Part shown: positions 51,386 through 60,292 of the stretch, piece after piece
How the letters are laid out: each line of letters begins with the position of its first letter
Numbering within the stretch: the first letter of the stretch is position 1
From: Clostridia bacterium
GTDB taxonomy: Bacteria; Bacillota; Clostridia; Christensenellales; Aristaeellaceae
Direction of reading: 5' to 3'
Length of the DNA stretch: 64,000 nt
Assembly: GCA_017469265.1 (NCBI GenBank)
Contig: JAFUGS010000068.1
Location: 1-64,000, forward strand
Notes under the pieces: generated by a model
The model's database searches: none
Told to the model about the DNA's origin: nothing
The model's input: the letters and a program-made list of their open reading frames with translations, nothing else
Program-made: the position numbers and the translations under genes

Positions 51386-52840
51386 ATGAGAAAAGCGGTC
51401 AAACAGATCGCGGTGTGCGTTCTGATTCTGATAGTCTTCTGCGTTGTGTGCCGTCTGACCGTGTTCCGGACATATACGGTCCACATCCCGCTGCAAAGCA
51501 TCAGCAGCGGAGAAAACGGCGAAGCGTTCCAGCCCCGTCTGGAGCTGGAGAACCCGGACAGCGCCCATCTTGGCGCCAAAGAGGTGAAAGATGGCTACCT
51601 GCATGTGCCGGTACATCCTGACCGGTCCGGCGAGATCCAGCTGCGGCTTTTGAACCAGCAGGGCGAGGAAACTGCCTTCTACCTTCTTCGCGCGGGTCCC
51701 TCCGGTATGATCTATGACCTGCAGACCGGGGGTTTTACGGGCGATTCCGCCGTGCTGATTGCCATCACCCTTTTCTGGTTTCTGGTCAGCGCCATCATGC
51801 TCTGGCATTATCACCAGGCGAAAGGCCCTGCGTATTACGCTTATTCCACCATCTATTACGCCGGTTTTTCCTTCTTTTCCCTGGTAACGGGCATGCTGAT
51901 GCTGGCGGTTACGGCGCGCCATCTCCTGCAGCCGGCGCAATACGCCATGCTTTCCGCTTATAACGCGATCAACAGCGCAAGCATGCAGTTCATGATGCTC
52001 ACCATGCCGGCCATGCTGGTTTTTGCCCTGGCCATGGCCATCAGCAACGTGGAGCTGCTGCGCCATGAGCGTCCCCGGCTTCAGAACCTGTTCGGGCTGC
52101 TGGTCAGCCTGCTGCTCGTCGCCGGGGAAATAGTGGGAGTGTTTCTGTTTACCCGCGATTTTTCCGGCTCTGAAATGGAAAGCCGGATCCGGAACACGCT
52201 GGAAAACGTATACGCCACCGGGTTTGTGTACTTCCAGTGCATGCTGCTCGGCTCCGCCGTCTGCGGGCTGAAGGCGGGAAAGCATCAGCCGGACCAGGAC
52301 GCGGACTGCATCGTCATTCTGGGCTGCTGGTTCCGAAAGGACGGCACCCTTCCGCCGCTGCTGAAAGGCAGGGTGGATCGGGCCATCCGGTTCTGGAAAG
52401 AAGAAAGGGACGCCACCGGAAAGGCCGCCCTGCTGATTCCCTCCGGCGGACAGGGAAAGGATGAGCCCATGCCGGAGGCGGAAGCCATGCGGCGTTACCT
52501 GATCGCCCAGGGGATCCCGGACGCGCTGATTTATCCGGAAACCGAATCCGCAAACACCTATCAGAATATGGCCTTTTCCCGAAAGATCACGGACAGCCTC
52601 CGGCCGGAGGGAAAAACCGTCTTTTCCACCACCAATTATCACGTGTTCCGGAGCGGCCTGTGGGCCAATCAGGCGGGCCTGGCCGCGGAAGGCATCGGCC
52701 AGAAAACGGTCTGGTGGTTCTGGCCAAACGCGTTTATGCGGGAGTGCGTAGGGCTGCTGCAGAAGCGCTGGAAGCTGGAAATCCTGCTGCTGATCCTGCT
52801 GATGGCCTTCTTCGGCCTCCTGTCCATGATTCTTGGATAA
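51386..52840 (+). CDS. Membrane protein with YdcF/ElyC-family (DUF218) domain
   Basis: A 484-residue protein. One segment at the N-terminus (~residues 7-25) is followed by a ~90-residue outside part, four or five more segments (~115-290), and a C-terminal DUF218 domain with DCIVILGCWFRKDGTLPPLLKGRVDRA, LIPSGGQGKDEPMPEAEAM, ESANTYQNM and FSTTNYHVFRS. DUF218 proteins (SanA, ElyC, YdcF) relate to envelope or peptidoglycan precursor steps. The ATG at 51386 has AAAGGAG 14 bases upstream, a wide spacing; an in-frame ATG at 51347 is the alternative. It is divergent from the membrane-protein pair, perhaps functionally linked. Confidence 0.78.
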   Translation: MRKAVKQIAVCVLILIVFCVVCRLTVFRTYTVHIPLQSISSGENGEAFQPRLELENPDSAHLGAKEVKDGYLHVPVHPDRSGEIQLRLLNQQGEETAFYLLRAGPSGMIYDLQTGGFTGDSAVLIAITLFWFLVSAIMLWHYHQAKGPAYYAYSTIYYAGFSFFSLVTGMLMLAVTARHLLQPAQYAMLSAYNAINSASMQFMMLTMPAMLVFALAMAISNVELLRHERPRLQNLFGLLVSLLLVAGEIVGVFLFTRDFSGSEMESRIRNTLENVYATGFVYFQCMLLGSAVCGLKAGKHQPDQDADCIVILGCWFRKDGTLPPLLKGRVDRAIRFWKEERDATGKAALLIPSGGQGKDEPMPEAEAMRRYLIAQGIPDALIYPETESANTYQNMAFSRKITDSLRPEGKTVFSTTNYHVFRSGLWANQAGLAAEGIGQKTVWWFWPNAFMRECVGLLQKRWKLEILLLILLMAFFGLLSMILG

Positions 52841-52947
52841 GCAATCCGCGCCGGCCAGCCTGACCGCAGAATGAATACGCGCCGCTTGGTCCCGCGAAAT
52901 CGTTGGAGCGGAACCCGCTCTTCGTGCGCCTCTTCCGCGAAGCGAAG

Positions 52948-52979
52948 AAAAAAAGCGCCTCCCCGCGGAGGGGAGACGC
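52948..52979 (-). terminator. Terminator of the feo operon
   Basis: Read on the minus strand, CTCCCC (52975-52970) pairs with GGGGAG (52964-52959), extended by outer GCG/CGC, followed by seven T (52954-52948). Confidence 0.8.
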
Positions 52980-53002
52980 CATCAGGTGTCCTTCTTTCAC
53001 CG

Positions 53003-53037
53003 CGCCTCCCTCAGGAACCGGAGGCGTTTTTGGTTTT
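53003..53037 (+). terminator. Terminator for the YdcF-family gene
   Basis: CGCCTCC (53003-53009) pairs with GGAGGCG (53020-53026), then TTTTTGGTTTTT. It overlaps the 3' end of the small Cys-rich gene on the other strand. Confidence 0.65.
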
Positions 53038-53169
53038 TCCCGCGCAGCATTGCGGGCAGCTTTCACACCCGCGCTCACAGCAGCGCGCCTTTCCGCGGCG
53101 CATTCGTCGGATGGCCAGCACCACGGCCGCGGCCACCAGCGCCAGAATCAGGATATCCCAGATATTCAT
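53011..53169 (-). CDS. FeoB-associated Cys-rich membrane protein
   Basis: A 52-residue protein right behind feoB. One membrane segment (residues ~4-21, WDILILALVAAAVVLAI) is followed by basic residues (RRMRRGKAR) and a tail with six Cys in CCERGCESCPQCC. This is the pattern of the FeoB-associated Cys-rich family (PF12669), thought to sit beside FeoB in the membrane, perhaps taking the part of FeoC or handling iron; its action is unproven. GGAGGAGG precedes the ATG at 53169, ten bases after the FeoB stop. Confidence 0.85.
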   Translation of the reverse strand: MNIWDILILALVAAAVVLAIRRMRRGKARCCERGCESCPQCCAGKTKNASGS

Positions 53170-53179
53170 GTCCTCCTCC

Positions 53180-55570
53180 TTAACCGGCGCCCAGGGCCAG
53201 ACCGATCAGGCGGACAATCAGCGCCGCGGCCCAGGCCAGCGCGCACTGCCACAGCACCACGTAGCAGGCCCACTTTCTGCCCATTTCCCGCTTGATGGAC
53301 GCGATCGCCGCGACACAGGGCGTATACAGCAGGCTGAAAACCAGCATCGAGACAGCCGTCAGCGTGCCAAGGCTGGCCAGGCCATCGCTGAACAGAACGC
53401 CCATCACGGAAACCACGCTCTCCTTGGCCATGAATCCGCTGATCAGGGAGGTCACGATCCGCCAGTCTCCCAGGCCAACCGGCCGCAGCACCGGCGCGAT
53501 GACGCCGGAGATCACCGCCAGCATGCTGTCCCGGGAGTCCTCCACCAGATTGAAGCGGAAGCTGAAGCTCTTCAGGAACCAGACCACGATGGTGGCGATC
53601 AGGATCACGGAGAACGCCCGATGCAGGAAATCCTTCGCCTTTTCCCACAGCAGCTGCCAGACGTTTTTCGGGCTGGGCAGCCGGTAGTTAGGCAGCTCCA
53701 TCACGAAGGGAACCGCTTCTCCCCGGAACAGGGTGCTCCGGTACACTTTCGCCACCAGGATGCCCACCAGCACGCCCAGCAGATACAACCCGGTAATGAT
53801 GAGCCAGCTGACGGACGGAAAGAACGCCTGGACAAAGAAGCTGTAAATCGGCAGCTTCGCCGTGCAGGACATGAAGGGAGTCAGCAGAATCGTCATCCGC
53901 CGGTCCCGGTCGCTGGGCAGGGTGCGGGTGGACATGACCGCCGGCACCGTGCAGCCGAAGCCGATCAGCATCGGCACGATGCTGCGCCCGGACAGCCCGA
54001 TGCGCCGCAGCAGCTTATCCATGAAGAAGGCCACCCGGGCAATGTATCCGCTGTCCTCCAGCATGGACAGGAAGAAAAACAGCGTCACGATCAGGGGCAG
54101 GAAGCTCAGCACGCTGCCCACGCCTTCGAAGATGCCGCCAAGCACCAGGCTCTGCACCGCCGCGTTCACATGCCCCGCTTCCATGGCCCGGGAAACCAGA
54201 TCCCCCAGCGCTCCGATGCCCTGGGCCAGCAGATCCTGCAGGAAAGGGCCGATCAGGAAGAAGGTCAGGTAGAACACCAGGCCCATAATGGCAATAAACA
54301 TGGGAATGGCGGTGTACTTGCCGGTCAGAATCCGGTCCATCCGGCTGCTCCGCAGATGTTCCCGGCTTTCATGCGGATGGATCAGGCAGGCGTCGGTCAC
54401 CTTCTCAATGTACTCGAAGCGCATGTCTGCCACGGCCGCGCTGTGATCCAGCCCCCGTTCCTTTTCCATCTGCAGGATGATATGCTCCAGCATTTCCTGC
54501 TCGTTCTGATCCAGATCCAGCTTATCCGCGATCAGCCGATCCCCTTCGATCAGTTTGCTGGCCGCGAAGCGCAGGGGCAGGCCCGCCCGCTGGGCATGAT
54601 CCTCAATCAGATGACATACGGCGTGCAGCGCCCGGTGCACCGCCCCGCCGTGATCCTCCGCGCTGCAGAAATCCTGCCGCGGGGGCTTCTCCTGGTACTG
54701 GGCGATATGCACCGCGTGACGCACAAGCTCGTCCACGCCTTCGTTCTTGGAGGCGGAAATCGGCACCACCGGAACGCCAAGCATCGCCTCCATGGCGTTG
54801 ATGTCCACGGTGCCCCCGTTGCCCCGCAGCTCGTCCATCATGTTCAGCGCCACCACCATGGGCACGTCCATCTCCAGCAGCTGCATCGTCAGATACAGAT
54901 TCCGCTCCATATTGGTAGCGTCCACGATGTTGATGATGGCCTTCGGCTTTTCCTCCAGCACAAAATTCCGGGACACCAGCTCCTCACTGGAGTAGGGGGA
55001 CATGGAGTAAATACCCGGCAGATCCGTGATCAGGGTGTTCCGGTGATCCCGGATCACCCCGTCCTTCCGGTCCACCGTGACGCCGGGGAAGTTTCCCACG
55101 TGCTGGTTCGACCCGGTCAGCTGGTTGAACAGCGTCGTCTTGCCGCTGTTCTGGTTGCCCACCAGGGCAAAGGTCAGCGTGGTGCCCTCCGGCAGCGGGT
55201 TGCCGCTGCCCTTCGGGTGATACTTCCCTTCCTCCCCCAGACCGGGATGCTCCGTGGGTTTCGTCCGGGGTTTCCCCGGCGCGGCCGCCTTACCTGCCGT
55301 CCCTTCCGTCTCCGCGGCATGGCCCGGGGCCAGCGGGGTGATGGCGATCTTCTCCGCGTCCGCCACCCGCAGCGTCAGCTCATAGCCCCGCAGCCGGAAT
55401 TCCATGGGATCCCCCAGCGGCGCCAGCTTGACCAGCGTGATTTCCACGCCGGGGATCACGCCCATGTCCAGAAAGTGCTGCCGCAGGGCCCCTTCGCCCC
55501 CGACGCTTTCGATCACCGCGGATTCTCCCGGCTCCAGTTCCCTCAGGTTCCTCTTTTCGCTCAGATTCAT
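53180..55570 (-). CDS. feoB: FeoA-FeoB fusion ferrous iron transporter
   Basis: A 796-residue protein that imports Fe2+ across the cytoplasmic membrane. Residues 1-80 are a FeoA (SH3-like) domain; a Pro/Gly-rich linker leads to the G domain with GNQNSGKTT (138-146), GNFPGVTVD, DLPG (183-186) and NMMD. The C-terminal 400 residues form two Gate regions (GFGCTVPAVMSTRTL and YTPCVAAIASIKREMG, each with the conserved Cys). Fusion of FeoA and FeoB is known in some Clostridia. A near-consensus promoter lies 56-85 bases upstream. The small Cys-rich gene is co-transcribed. Confidence 0.96.
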   Translation of the reverse strand: MNLSEKRNLRELEPGESAVIESVGGEGALRQHFLDMGVIPGVEITLVKLAPLGDPMEFRLRGYELTLRVADAEKIAITPLAPGHAAETEGTAGKAAAPGKPRTKPTEHPGLGEEGKYHPKGSGNPLPEGTTLTFALVGNQNSGKTTLFNQLTGSNQHVGNFPGVTVDRKDGVIRDHRNTLITDLPGIYSMSPYSSEELVSRNFVLEEKPKAIINIVDATNMERNLYLTMQLLEMDVPMVVALNMMDELRGNGGTVDINAMEAMLGVPVVPISASKNEGVDELVRHAVHIAQYQEKPPRQDFCSAEDHGGAVHRALHAVCHLIEDHAQRAGLPLRFAASKLIEGDRLIADKLDLDQNEQEMLEHIILQMEKERGLDHSAAVADMRFEYIEKVTDACLIHPHESREHLRSSRMDRILTGKYTAIPMFIAIMGLVFYLTFFLIGPFLQDLLAQGIGALGDLVSRAMEAGHVNAAVQSLVLGGIFEGVGSVLSFLPLIVTLFFFLSMLEDSGYIARVAFFMDKLLRRIGLSGRSIVPMLIGFGCTVPAVMSTRTLPSDRDRRMTILLTPFMSCTAKLPIYSFFVQAFFPSVSWLIITGLYLLGVLVGILVAKVYRSTLFRGEAVPFVMELPNYRLPSPKNVWQLLWEKAKDFLHRAFSVILIATIVVWFLKSFSFRFNLVEDSRDSMLAVISGVIAPVLRPVGLGDWRIVTSLISGFMAKESVVSVMGVLFSDGLASLGTLTAVSMLVFSLLYTPCVAAIASIKREMGRKWACYVVLWQCALAWAAALIVRLIGLALGAG

Positions 55571-55625
55571 TCTGCCCTTTATCCGGCCGTCCTGCCGGCC
55601 GCTCCCTCCTGTTGAAAACGGGCCT

Positions 55626-55655
55626 ATTATACCTTCCCCGCCATCGCCCTGTCAA
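55626..55655 (-). promoter_or_regulatory. Strong promoter for the feo operon
   Basis: On the minus strand TTGACA (55655-55650), 18 bases, TATAAT (55631-55626). No clear Fur box was seen around it. Confidence 0.75.
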
Positions 55656-55719
55656 TCCGGCTTTCCGCGCGGCGATGCCGCACCGCCGCGCTTTCCGCTT
55701 TCCCTGAAGCATTCCCACA

Positions 55720-55748
55720 AAAGAAGACCCGCTCTTCGGGTCTTCTTT
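55720..55748 (-). terminator. Terminator of the long iron operon
   Basis: AAAGAAGACCC (55720-55730) pairs with GGGTCTTCTTT (55738-55748), with more T on the minus strand. It separates the FTR1/P19 operon from feoAB. Confidence 0.8.
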
Positions 55749-55761
55749 GACGGTTTCCGGT

Positions 55762-56448
55762 TTAGCCGTCCATCGGAATCAGCTTTCCCGCATCCATGCG
55801 CCAGGCACGATCCGCGCCGGGCCGGGCCGCATCGTCGTGGCTGACGATCAGCACGGCCGCGCCTTCCGCCGCGGTCTTCCGCAGCAGGCTCAGAACCAGG
55901 GCGGTGTTTTCATCGTCCAGATCGCCGGTGGGCTCGTCCGCCAGAATCACCTCCGGCTTCCAGCACAGCGCCCTCGCGATGGCCATCCGGCGCAGCTCGC
56001 CCCCGGACAGCTCCCGGGTGCGGCTGTCCGCCAGGGGCAGGATGCCCAGGGCTTCCATCCACTGGTCCGCGGCCACCGACATATCCGCCGGGGCTTCCCC
56101 GTAAAGGGTTCCCGGCAGGAGGATGTTCTCCCGCACCGTGAGGGTCTCCACCGCGCTGCGTCCCTGAGGAATGACAGCGATACGCTGATTCCGCAGCCGG
56201 GACAATGCCGCGTCGGAAAGGGCGTACAGATCCGTATCCCCCAGCAGCACCCGCCCTTCCGTCGGCCGGAGCAGGCCGCCCAGCATATGCAGCAGCGTGG
56301 TCTTGCCGGAGCCGCTGCGGCCCATGAGCACGGTCACCTCTCCCCCTTCCAGGGTGAGATCCGTCTTTCCCACGGCTTCGAAGAAATTCGCTTCGCCCGC
56401 TTTCCGGAAATACCGCTTCATGATTCCTTCCGCTGTAAGCCGTGTCAT
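55762..56448 (-). CDS. ABC transporter ATP-binding protein (second ATPase)
   Basis: A 228-residue MacB/LolD-type ATPase. Walker A is GRSGSGKTT (~residue 43), the signature LSGGELRRM and Walker B VILADEPTGDLDDE. The Q-loop IPQGRSAVETLTV is normal. It overlaps the preceding permease gene by four bases (ATGA), so it pairs with that FtsX-type permease. It is the last gene of the iron operon. These ATPases usually drive conformational work in extracytoplasmic proteins rather than classic import. Confidence 0.92.
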   Translation of the reverse strand: MTRLTAEGIMKRYFRKAGEANFFEAVGKTDLTLEGGEVTVLMGRSGSGKTTLLHMLGGLLRPTEGRVLLGDTDLYALSDAALSRLRNQRIAVIPQGRSAVETLTVRENILLPGTLYGEAPADMSVAADQWMEALGILPLADSRTRELSGGELRRMAIARALCWKPEVILADEPTGDLDDENTALVLSLLRKTAAEGAAVLIVSHDDAARPGADRAWRMDAGKLIPMDG

Positions 56449-57650
56449 CCGTTTCCCTCCCGCAGAATGGTCCCGGGATCCACCCGGCTGAGCCGGACGG
56501 CCGCGCCCAGGCTGGCCAGCGCGCTCATCAGGATGCAGAGCGCCAGCGTACCGCCGCCGAGGGCGGCGATCATACCCGCGCCGGGCATCAGGTACGGCAG
56601 GCCAAGGCTGGCCTCAATCAGGCCCGAGAAGGGCAGAATGACCAGCAGCGCCAGTCCGATGCCCGCCAGGCCGCCGGCCGCGCCGCAGAGCACCGCCTCC
56701 GTCCGCACCATGCCGCCCAGCTGGCCCCGGGACATGCCCAGCAGCCGGAAGACGGCAAATTCCCGCTTCCGTTCATTCATCATCATGGCAAAGACAACCA
56801 GCAGGATCATCAGCGCCAGCACCCAGACCGCCGCGATCAGCCAGACCACCACGGAGGATACGGACCGCAGGCTGTCCGACACGCTGGAAAACATGTTTCG
56901 CGTCTGGATGGCTTCCACCTTGCGGACATGGACATTGATGTCATCGGTCACTTTGCCTACGTCATATCCGTCCTTCACCTTCAGGTAAACGGCGGAAACC
57001 TGGGCGGCGGAATCGCCGGAAATCTGCAGATCATGCCCCATGGCCCGGGCCGCGTCCAGAAGATGCGCCAGGGTCTCCATGCTGCAGTAAACCGCGGTAT
57101 CCAGTCCCGTGCCCGTGGCGTCCAGCTTGCCCACCACCGGGCAGTTTTCCTGATAGATGCGGATGCTTTCCCCCACGGCGGCGGAAACCCTGCTGCCCAC
57201 CACCACATCCTTCAGGCCCAGGGCGCGGCCATAGCTCCGGGCAATCCAGGGCTGGACGACAAAATCCGTCTCCTGCTCCAGGCCGATGACCTGCACCGGC
57301 ACAGAGCAGCAGGACGCCCGCAGGGAAGCCAGGAAAAGCTGCGGGCTGATCCGCTCAATGCCCTCCACATTTTCCAGCTTCTCCAGCCTGTCCCGGTTCA
57401 TGTAGAAGTAACCCGTGGTCCCCTGCAGGAAAAGGGACTCCGGATTAACCTTGGACCGGGCGGTGGCCGGAATCACAATGATATCCGCTCCCAGCCGGTT
57501 TTCCAGGCTCTGAAGCCCGTTGCGCAGAGAGAAGATCACAAGGGATCCGCCGAAGACAGCCAGCGCCTGAAAGGCCACCAGCAGGATCAGCAGCGCGGTG
57601 CGCACGGGCCGGCGGGCCAGGTTTCGCAGGGGCAGCGATCTTTTTTTCAT
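56445..57650 (-). CDS. FtsX/MacB-type ABC permease
   Basis: A 401-residue permease with one N-terminal segment (~residues 15-37), a large outside domain (~40-265) and three C-terminal segments with the FtsX signature (MNERKREFAVFRLLGMSRGQL). Its start overlaps the stop of the DUF4418 gene (ATGA), and its end overlaps the ATPase gene, so DUF4418, permease and ATPase are made together. No FMN-type motif is seen in this copy. In the Campylobacter P19 locus similar permeases are needed with the iron-uptake genes; a comparable role is inferred. Confidence 0.85.
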   Translation of the reverse strand: MKKRSLPLRNLARRPVRTALLILLVAFQALAVFGGSLVIFSLRNGLQSLENRLGADIIVIPATARSKVNPESLFLQGTTGYFYMNRDRLEKLENVEGIERISPQLFLASLRASCCSVPVQVIGLEQETDFVVQPWIARSYGRALGLKDVVVGSRVSAAVGESIRIYQENCPVVGKLDATGTGLDTAVYCSMETLAHLLDAARAMGHDLQISGDSAAQVSAVYLKVKDGYDVGKVTDDINVHVRKVEAIQTRNMFSSVSDSLRSVSSVVVWLIAAVWVLALMILLVVFAMMMNERKREFAVFRLLGMSRGQLGGMVRTEAVLCGAAGGLAGIGLALLVILPFSGLIEASLGLPYLMPGAGMIAALGGGTLALCILMSALASLGAAVRLSRVDPGTILREGNG

Positions 57651-58051
57651 GCCCGCTTCCCTTTCCGGGCCGCGATGACCAGCGATCCCGCGGCGCACAG
57701 CAGAATCAGCACTCCCAGCACCAGCGCGCCGGGGCGGGTAACCATCTGGCAGCGCATGGACGGCATCATGCAGATGGGGCTCAGCGTACCCGGCGCCAGC
57801 AGGGTGCACACGCCCCAGGCCAGCGCCGCCGCGCACAGGGCCAGCCGGATTCCCCGGACCGGCAGCAGGGTCAGCCCCAGCCCCAGCAGGATTCCCGCCA
57901 GGCCCAGGCCGAAAAGCCAGTCCCCCGCCCCGGCGCAGGCCGCCAGGGAGCCGTCCTCATGGACGCAGGGGTGCAGAAAGGTCCTGGCCCCAATGGCCTG
58001 GACCGCGGCCAGGACGGTCAGAACGATGCCGGATACATGGATTTTCTTCAT
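57647..58051 (-). CDS. DUF4418 membrane protein
   Basis: A 134-residue protein with four hydrophobic segments. The family marks are HPCVHEDGSLAACAGAG in the first outside loop and ICMMPSMRCQM in the second, giving several conserved Cys and Met, residues suited to a metal or disulfide. DUF4418 genes recur beside MacB-type transporters in Firmicutes; the role is unknown. Cys/Met in an iron locus suggests metal or redox handling. The stop overlaps the next permease start (ATGA). Confidence 0.78.
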   Translation of the reverse strand: MKKIHVSGIVLTVLAAVQAIGARTFLHPCVHEDGSLAACAGAGDWLFGLGLAGILLGLGLTLLPVRGIRLALCAAALAWGVCTLLAPGTLSPICMMPSMRCQMVTRPGALVLGVLILLCAAGSLVIAARKGKRA

Positions 58052-58127
58052 GGATTACCTCCAGATCAGCATGGACGGTCACCCGGCTCCTGCCCGCGCG
58101 CGGCAGGCGGAAGGCAGTCAGCTCCCG

Positions 58128-58811
58128 TCAGATGGCGTTGGGATCAAAGTTCTCGTTATTCACTTCTCGGGCCACGCGCCCGTGCTCCAGCACGATGGTG
58201 CGCTGCGCCGCCTCCGCCACCTCCGGGTCATGAGTCACGACGATCAGGGTCGTGCCCTCCCGGTGCAGCTGCCGGAAGAGGGACAGGACGATGTTCTCGT
58301 TGGCCTCATCCAGGTTGCCTGTAGGCTCATCCGCCAGGATCAGCTCCGGATGGTTGATCAGCGCCCGGGCCACGCAGACCCGCTGCTGTTCTCCGCCGGA
58401 CAGCTGGCTGGGCAGGTGATGCGCCCGCTCCCGCAGGCCCACCAGCTCCAGGGCGTCCAGCGCCTCCTTCTCATCCGGCATGGAGTGATAGTACTGGCTG
58501 ACCATGACGTTTTCCACCGCCGTCAGATAATTCACCATATGGAACTGCTGGAAAACCAGGCCGATTTTATCCCGGCGGATATCCGTCAGCTTCTTGCTGC
58601 TTTCCCGGGCGATGTCCACTCCGTCCAGCAGCACCTCCCCCATAGTAGGCTTATCCATGCAGCCGATGATGTTCATCATCGTGCTCTTTCCGCTGCCGGA
58701 GGGGCCCATGATGGCGACCCACTCCCCCTGGTCCACATGGATATTCACCTTGTCCAGCGCCTTCAGCTCCCCGTAGATTTTGGATACGTTTTTCAACTCA
58801 AGCAGACTCAT
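58128..58811 (-). CDS. ABC transporter ATP-binding protein (first ATPase)
   Basis: A 227-residue MacB-type ATPase with Walker A GPSGSGKST (~residue 36), signature LSGGEQQRV and Walker B LILADEPTGNLDE. It begins four bases after the stop of the permease with the FMN-like domain and probably energises the two adjacent permeases. The closest known locus is the Campylobacter jejuni cj1658-cj1665 group, where an ATPase of this type (Cj1663) stands with two permeases; that comparison is from memory. Confidence 0.93.
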   Translation of the reverse strand: MSLLELKNVSKIYGELKALDKVNIHVDQGEWVAIMGPSGSGKSTMMNIIGCMDKPTMGEVLLDGVDIARESSKKLTDIRRDKIGLVFQQFHMVNYLTAVENVMVSQYYHSMPDEKEALDALELVGLRERAHHLPSQLSGGEQQRVCVARALINHPELILADEPTGNLDEANENIVLSLFRQLHREGTTLIVVTHDPEVAEAAQRTIVLEHGRVAREVNNENFDPNAI

Positions 58812-58815
58812 TTTC

Positions 58816-60276
58816 TTACTCTCCTTTTAGTACAAGCGCCGGATCGATGGCGATGGCGTGTTTGATGGGCAACATGCAGCTGAGGGCGGAGATGATCATG
58901 GAAACGATCATCGTAATGGGCACCAGCAGCGGCTGCAGGGTAATGGATCCGCCAAAGACATTGACGCTGATGATCTGCGCGAAGCCGAAGCCCAGCAGCG
59001 CACCCAGCAGGCCGCCCAGCATGCCCAGGAACATGCCCTCTCCCAGAAACTCCGTCCGGATGCTGCCATCCGACGCGCCCAGGGCTTTCCGCAGGCCGAT
59101 TTCCTTCCGCCGCTCCGTGACCACGGCCATCATCGTCGTGGAAACGCAGATCATGGTCAGCAGCAGCACCACGGCGGTCACCAGGAACACCAGGGCCTGC
59201 AGCTTGTCCAGCACCGCCGTTTCCGAATTCGTGATCCGTTTCACCAGCCGGGCGGTGACACCGTTGTCCGCTTCATTCAGCGCGTCCACGTAGCTGTTCA
59301 GCTCCTCCGCCCCGGCGGAAACGCTGAGTTCCATCACGTCGATGCTGTCCTTCTCCCCGGTCAGCACCCCCAGATCATCCAGGCTCATGAAGATATAGTT
59401 TTCTTCCTTGCCGCCGGTCTCCAGCACGCCGGTGACCTGCAGGTTCAGCGTATTGCCCGTAACGGCCGCGGCATTTTCCGTGGGACGGGCGCCGTTGACC
59501 GCTTCCACCACCGCGGTGGAGGTAATGGTCGCGCCGCTGACCGCGTCAATATCCTCTCCCAGAGTCAGTGGCAGGCTGGCGCCGGTGAACTGGCGGGTGA
59601 AGAATTCCTCCCCGCACTGCCCGCCGTACTCCTCCGTCTGGGAGGAGACATCCACCGTGAAATCACGGATCTTCATTTCCTCATCCAGGGAAAAGGAGAC
59701 GTAAACCGGATTCTGATTAAAGCCGACCGCGCTGCCGGCCAGGGTAGCCCCGGGCTTCAGTTCCGCCGTTTCCGTGGATTCCGTGCTCTGGGGATGAAAG
59801 GACAGCTCCACCACCGAGCCGGTCTTCGCGCCGATGGTATCCGCCACGGCCTTGCCGATCAGGATCTGCCGCGCGCCGGAGGGGTAATCCCCCTCGACGG
59901 TAAAGTAGGGGCTCGTGGTCCTGACCTGGTCAAAATCCGTGCCCGCGGCCACAAAGGTCTGCTGGTTCCGCATCATCTGTACACTCACATACCGGTAGGG
60001 CGTCTGGCCGACCAGCTGGCCGGAGGGAATCAGATGCAGTGCCTCCGCCGCCTTCTCCACGCTCAGCTTTTCCCCCTCCGCCGGCACCAGCAGCATGTTG
60101 GCGCCGTAGGAACGGAATTCCGCCTGCATCTGGCGGGGCACATCGTAGTATACGGTCACCAGCCCGGACAGGATCGCCGCGCCGATGGCGATGGACAGCA
60201 GTGCCACCAGCATCCGGGATCTGCGGCGCAGCAGGGAGGCGGTGATCATCCGCAGGAACATTTTTCTTCTGCTCAT
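58816..60276 (-). CDS. MacB-type ABC permease with an FMN-binding-like insert
   Basis: A 486-residue permease with an N-terminal segment (~residues 22-43), a long outside domain and three C-terminal segments (ERRKEIGLRKALGASDGS signature). Within the outside part, residues ~190-262 read like an FMN-binding domain of the RnfG/NqrC kind: an EEYGGQCGEEFFTRQF stretch and then IDAVSGATITSTAVVEAV. D244-x-x-S-G-A-T250 fits the motif at which ApbE attaches FMN to Thr. This would make the permease a covalent flavoprotein carrying electrons outside the membrane, perhaps for iron reduction. No apbE is in the window. Permease identity is firm; flavinylation is inferred. Confidence 0.82.
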   Translation of the reverse strand: MSRRKMFLRMITASLLRRRSRMLVALLSIAIGAAILSGLVTVYYDVPRQMQAEFRSYGANMLLVPAEGEKLSVEKAAEALHLIPSGQLVGQTPYRYVSVQMMRNQQTFVAAGTDFDQVRTTSPYFTVEGDYPSGARQILIGKAVADTIGAKTGSVVELSFHPQSTESTETAELKPGATLAGSAVGFNQNPVYVSFSLDEEMKIRDFTVDVSSQTEEYGGQCGEEFFTRQFTGASLPLTLGEDIDAVSGATITSTAVVEAVNGARPTENAAAVTGNTLNLQVTGVLETGGKEENYIFMSLDDLGVLTGEKDSIDVMELSVSAGAEELNSYVDALNEADNGVTARLVKRITNSETAVLDKLQALVFLVTAVVLLLTMICVSTTMMAVVTERRKEIGLRKALGASDGSIRTEFLGEGMFLGMLGGLLGALLGFGFAQIISVNVFGGSITLQPLLVPITMIVSMIISALSCMLPIKHAIAIDPALVLKGE

Positions 60277-60292
60277 GACTTTTCCTCCTTCC

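Noticed and set aside
52871..55615. 914-codon plus-strand open frame over feoB
   Set aside because: Gln/His/Arg-rich mirror frame; FeoB on the minus strand has all motifs and a strong promoter.
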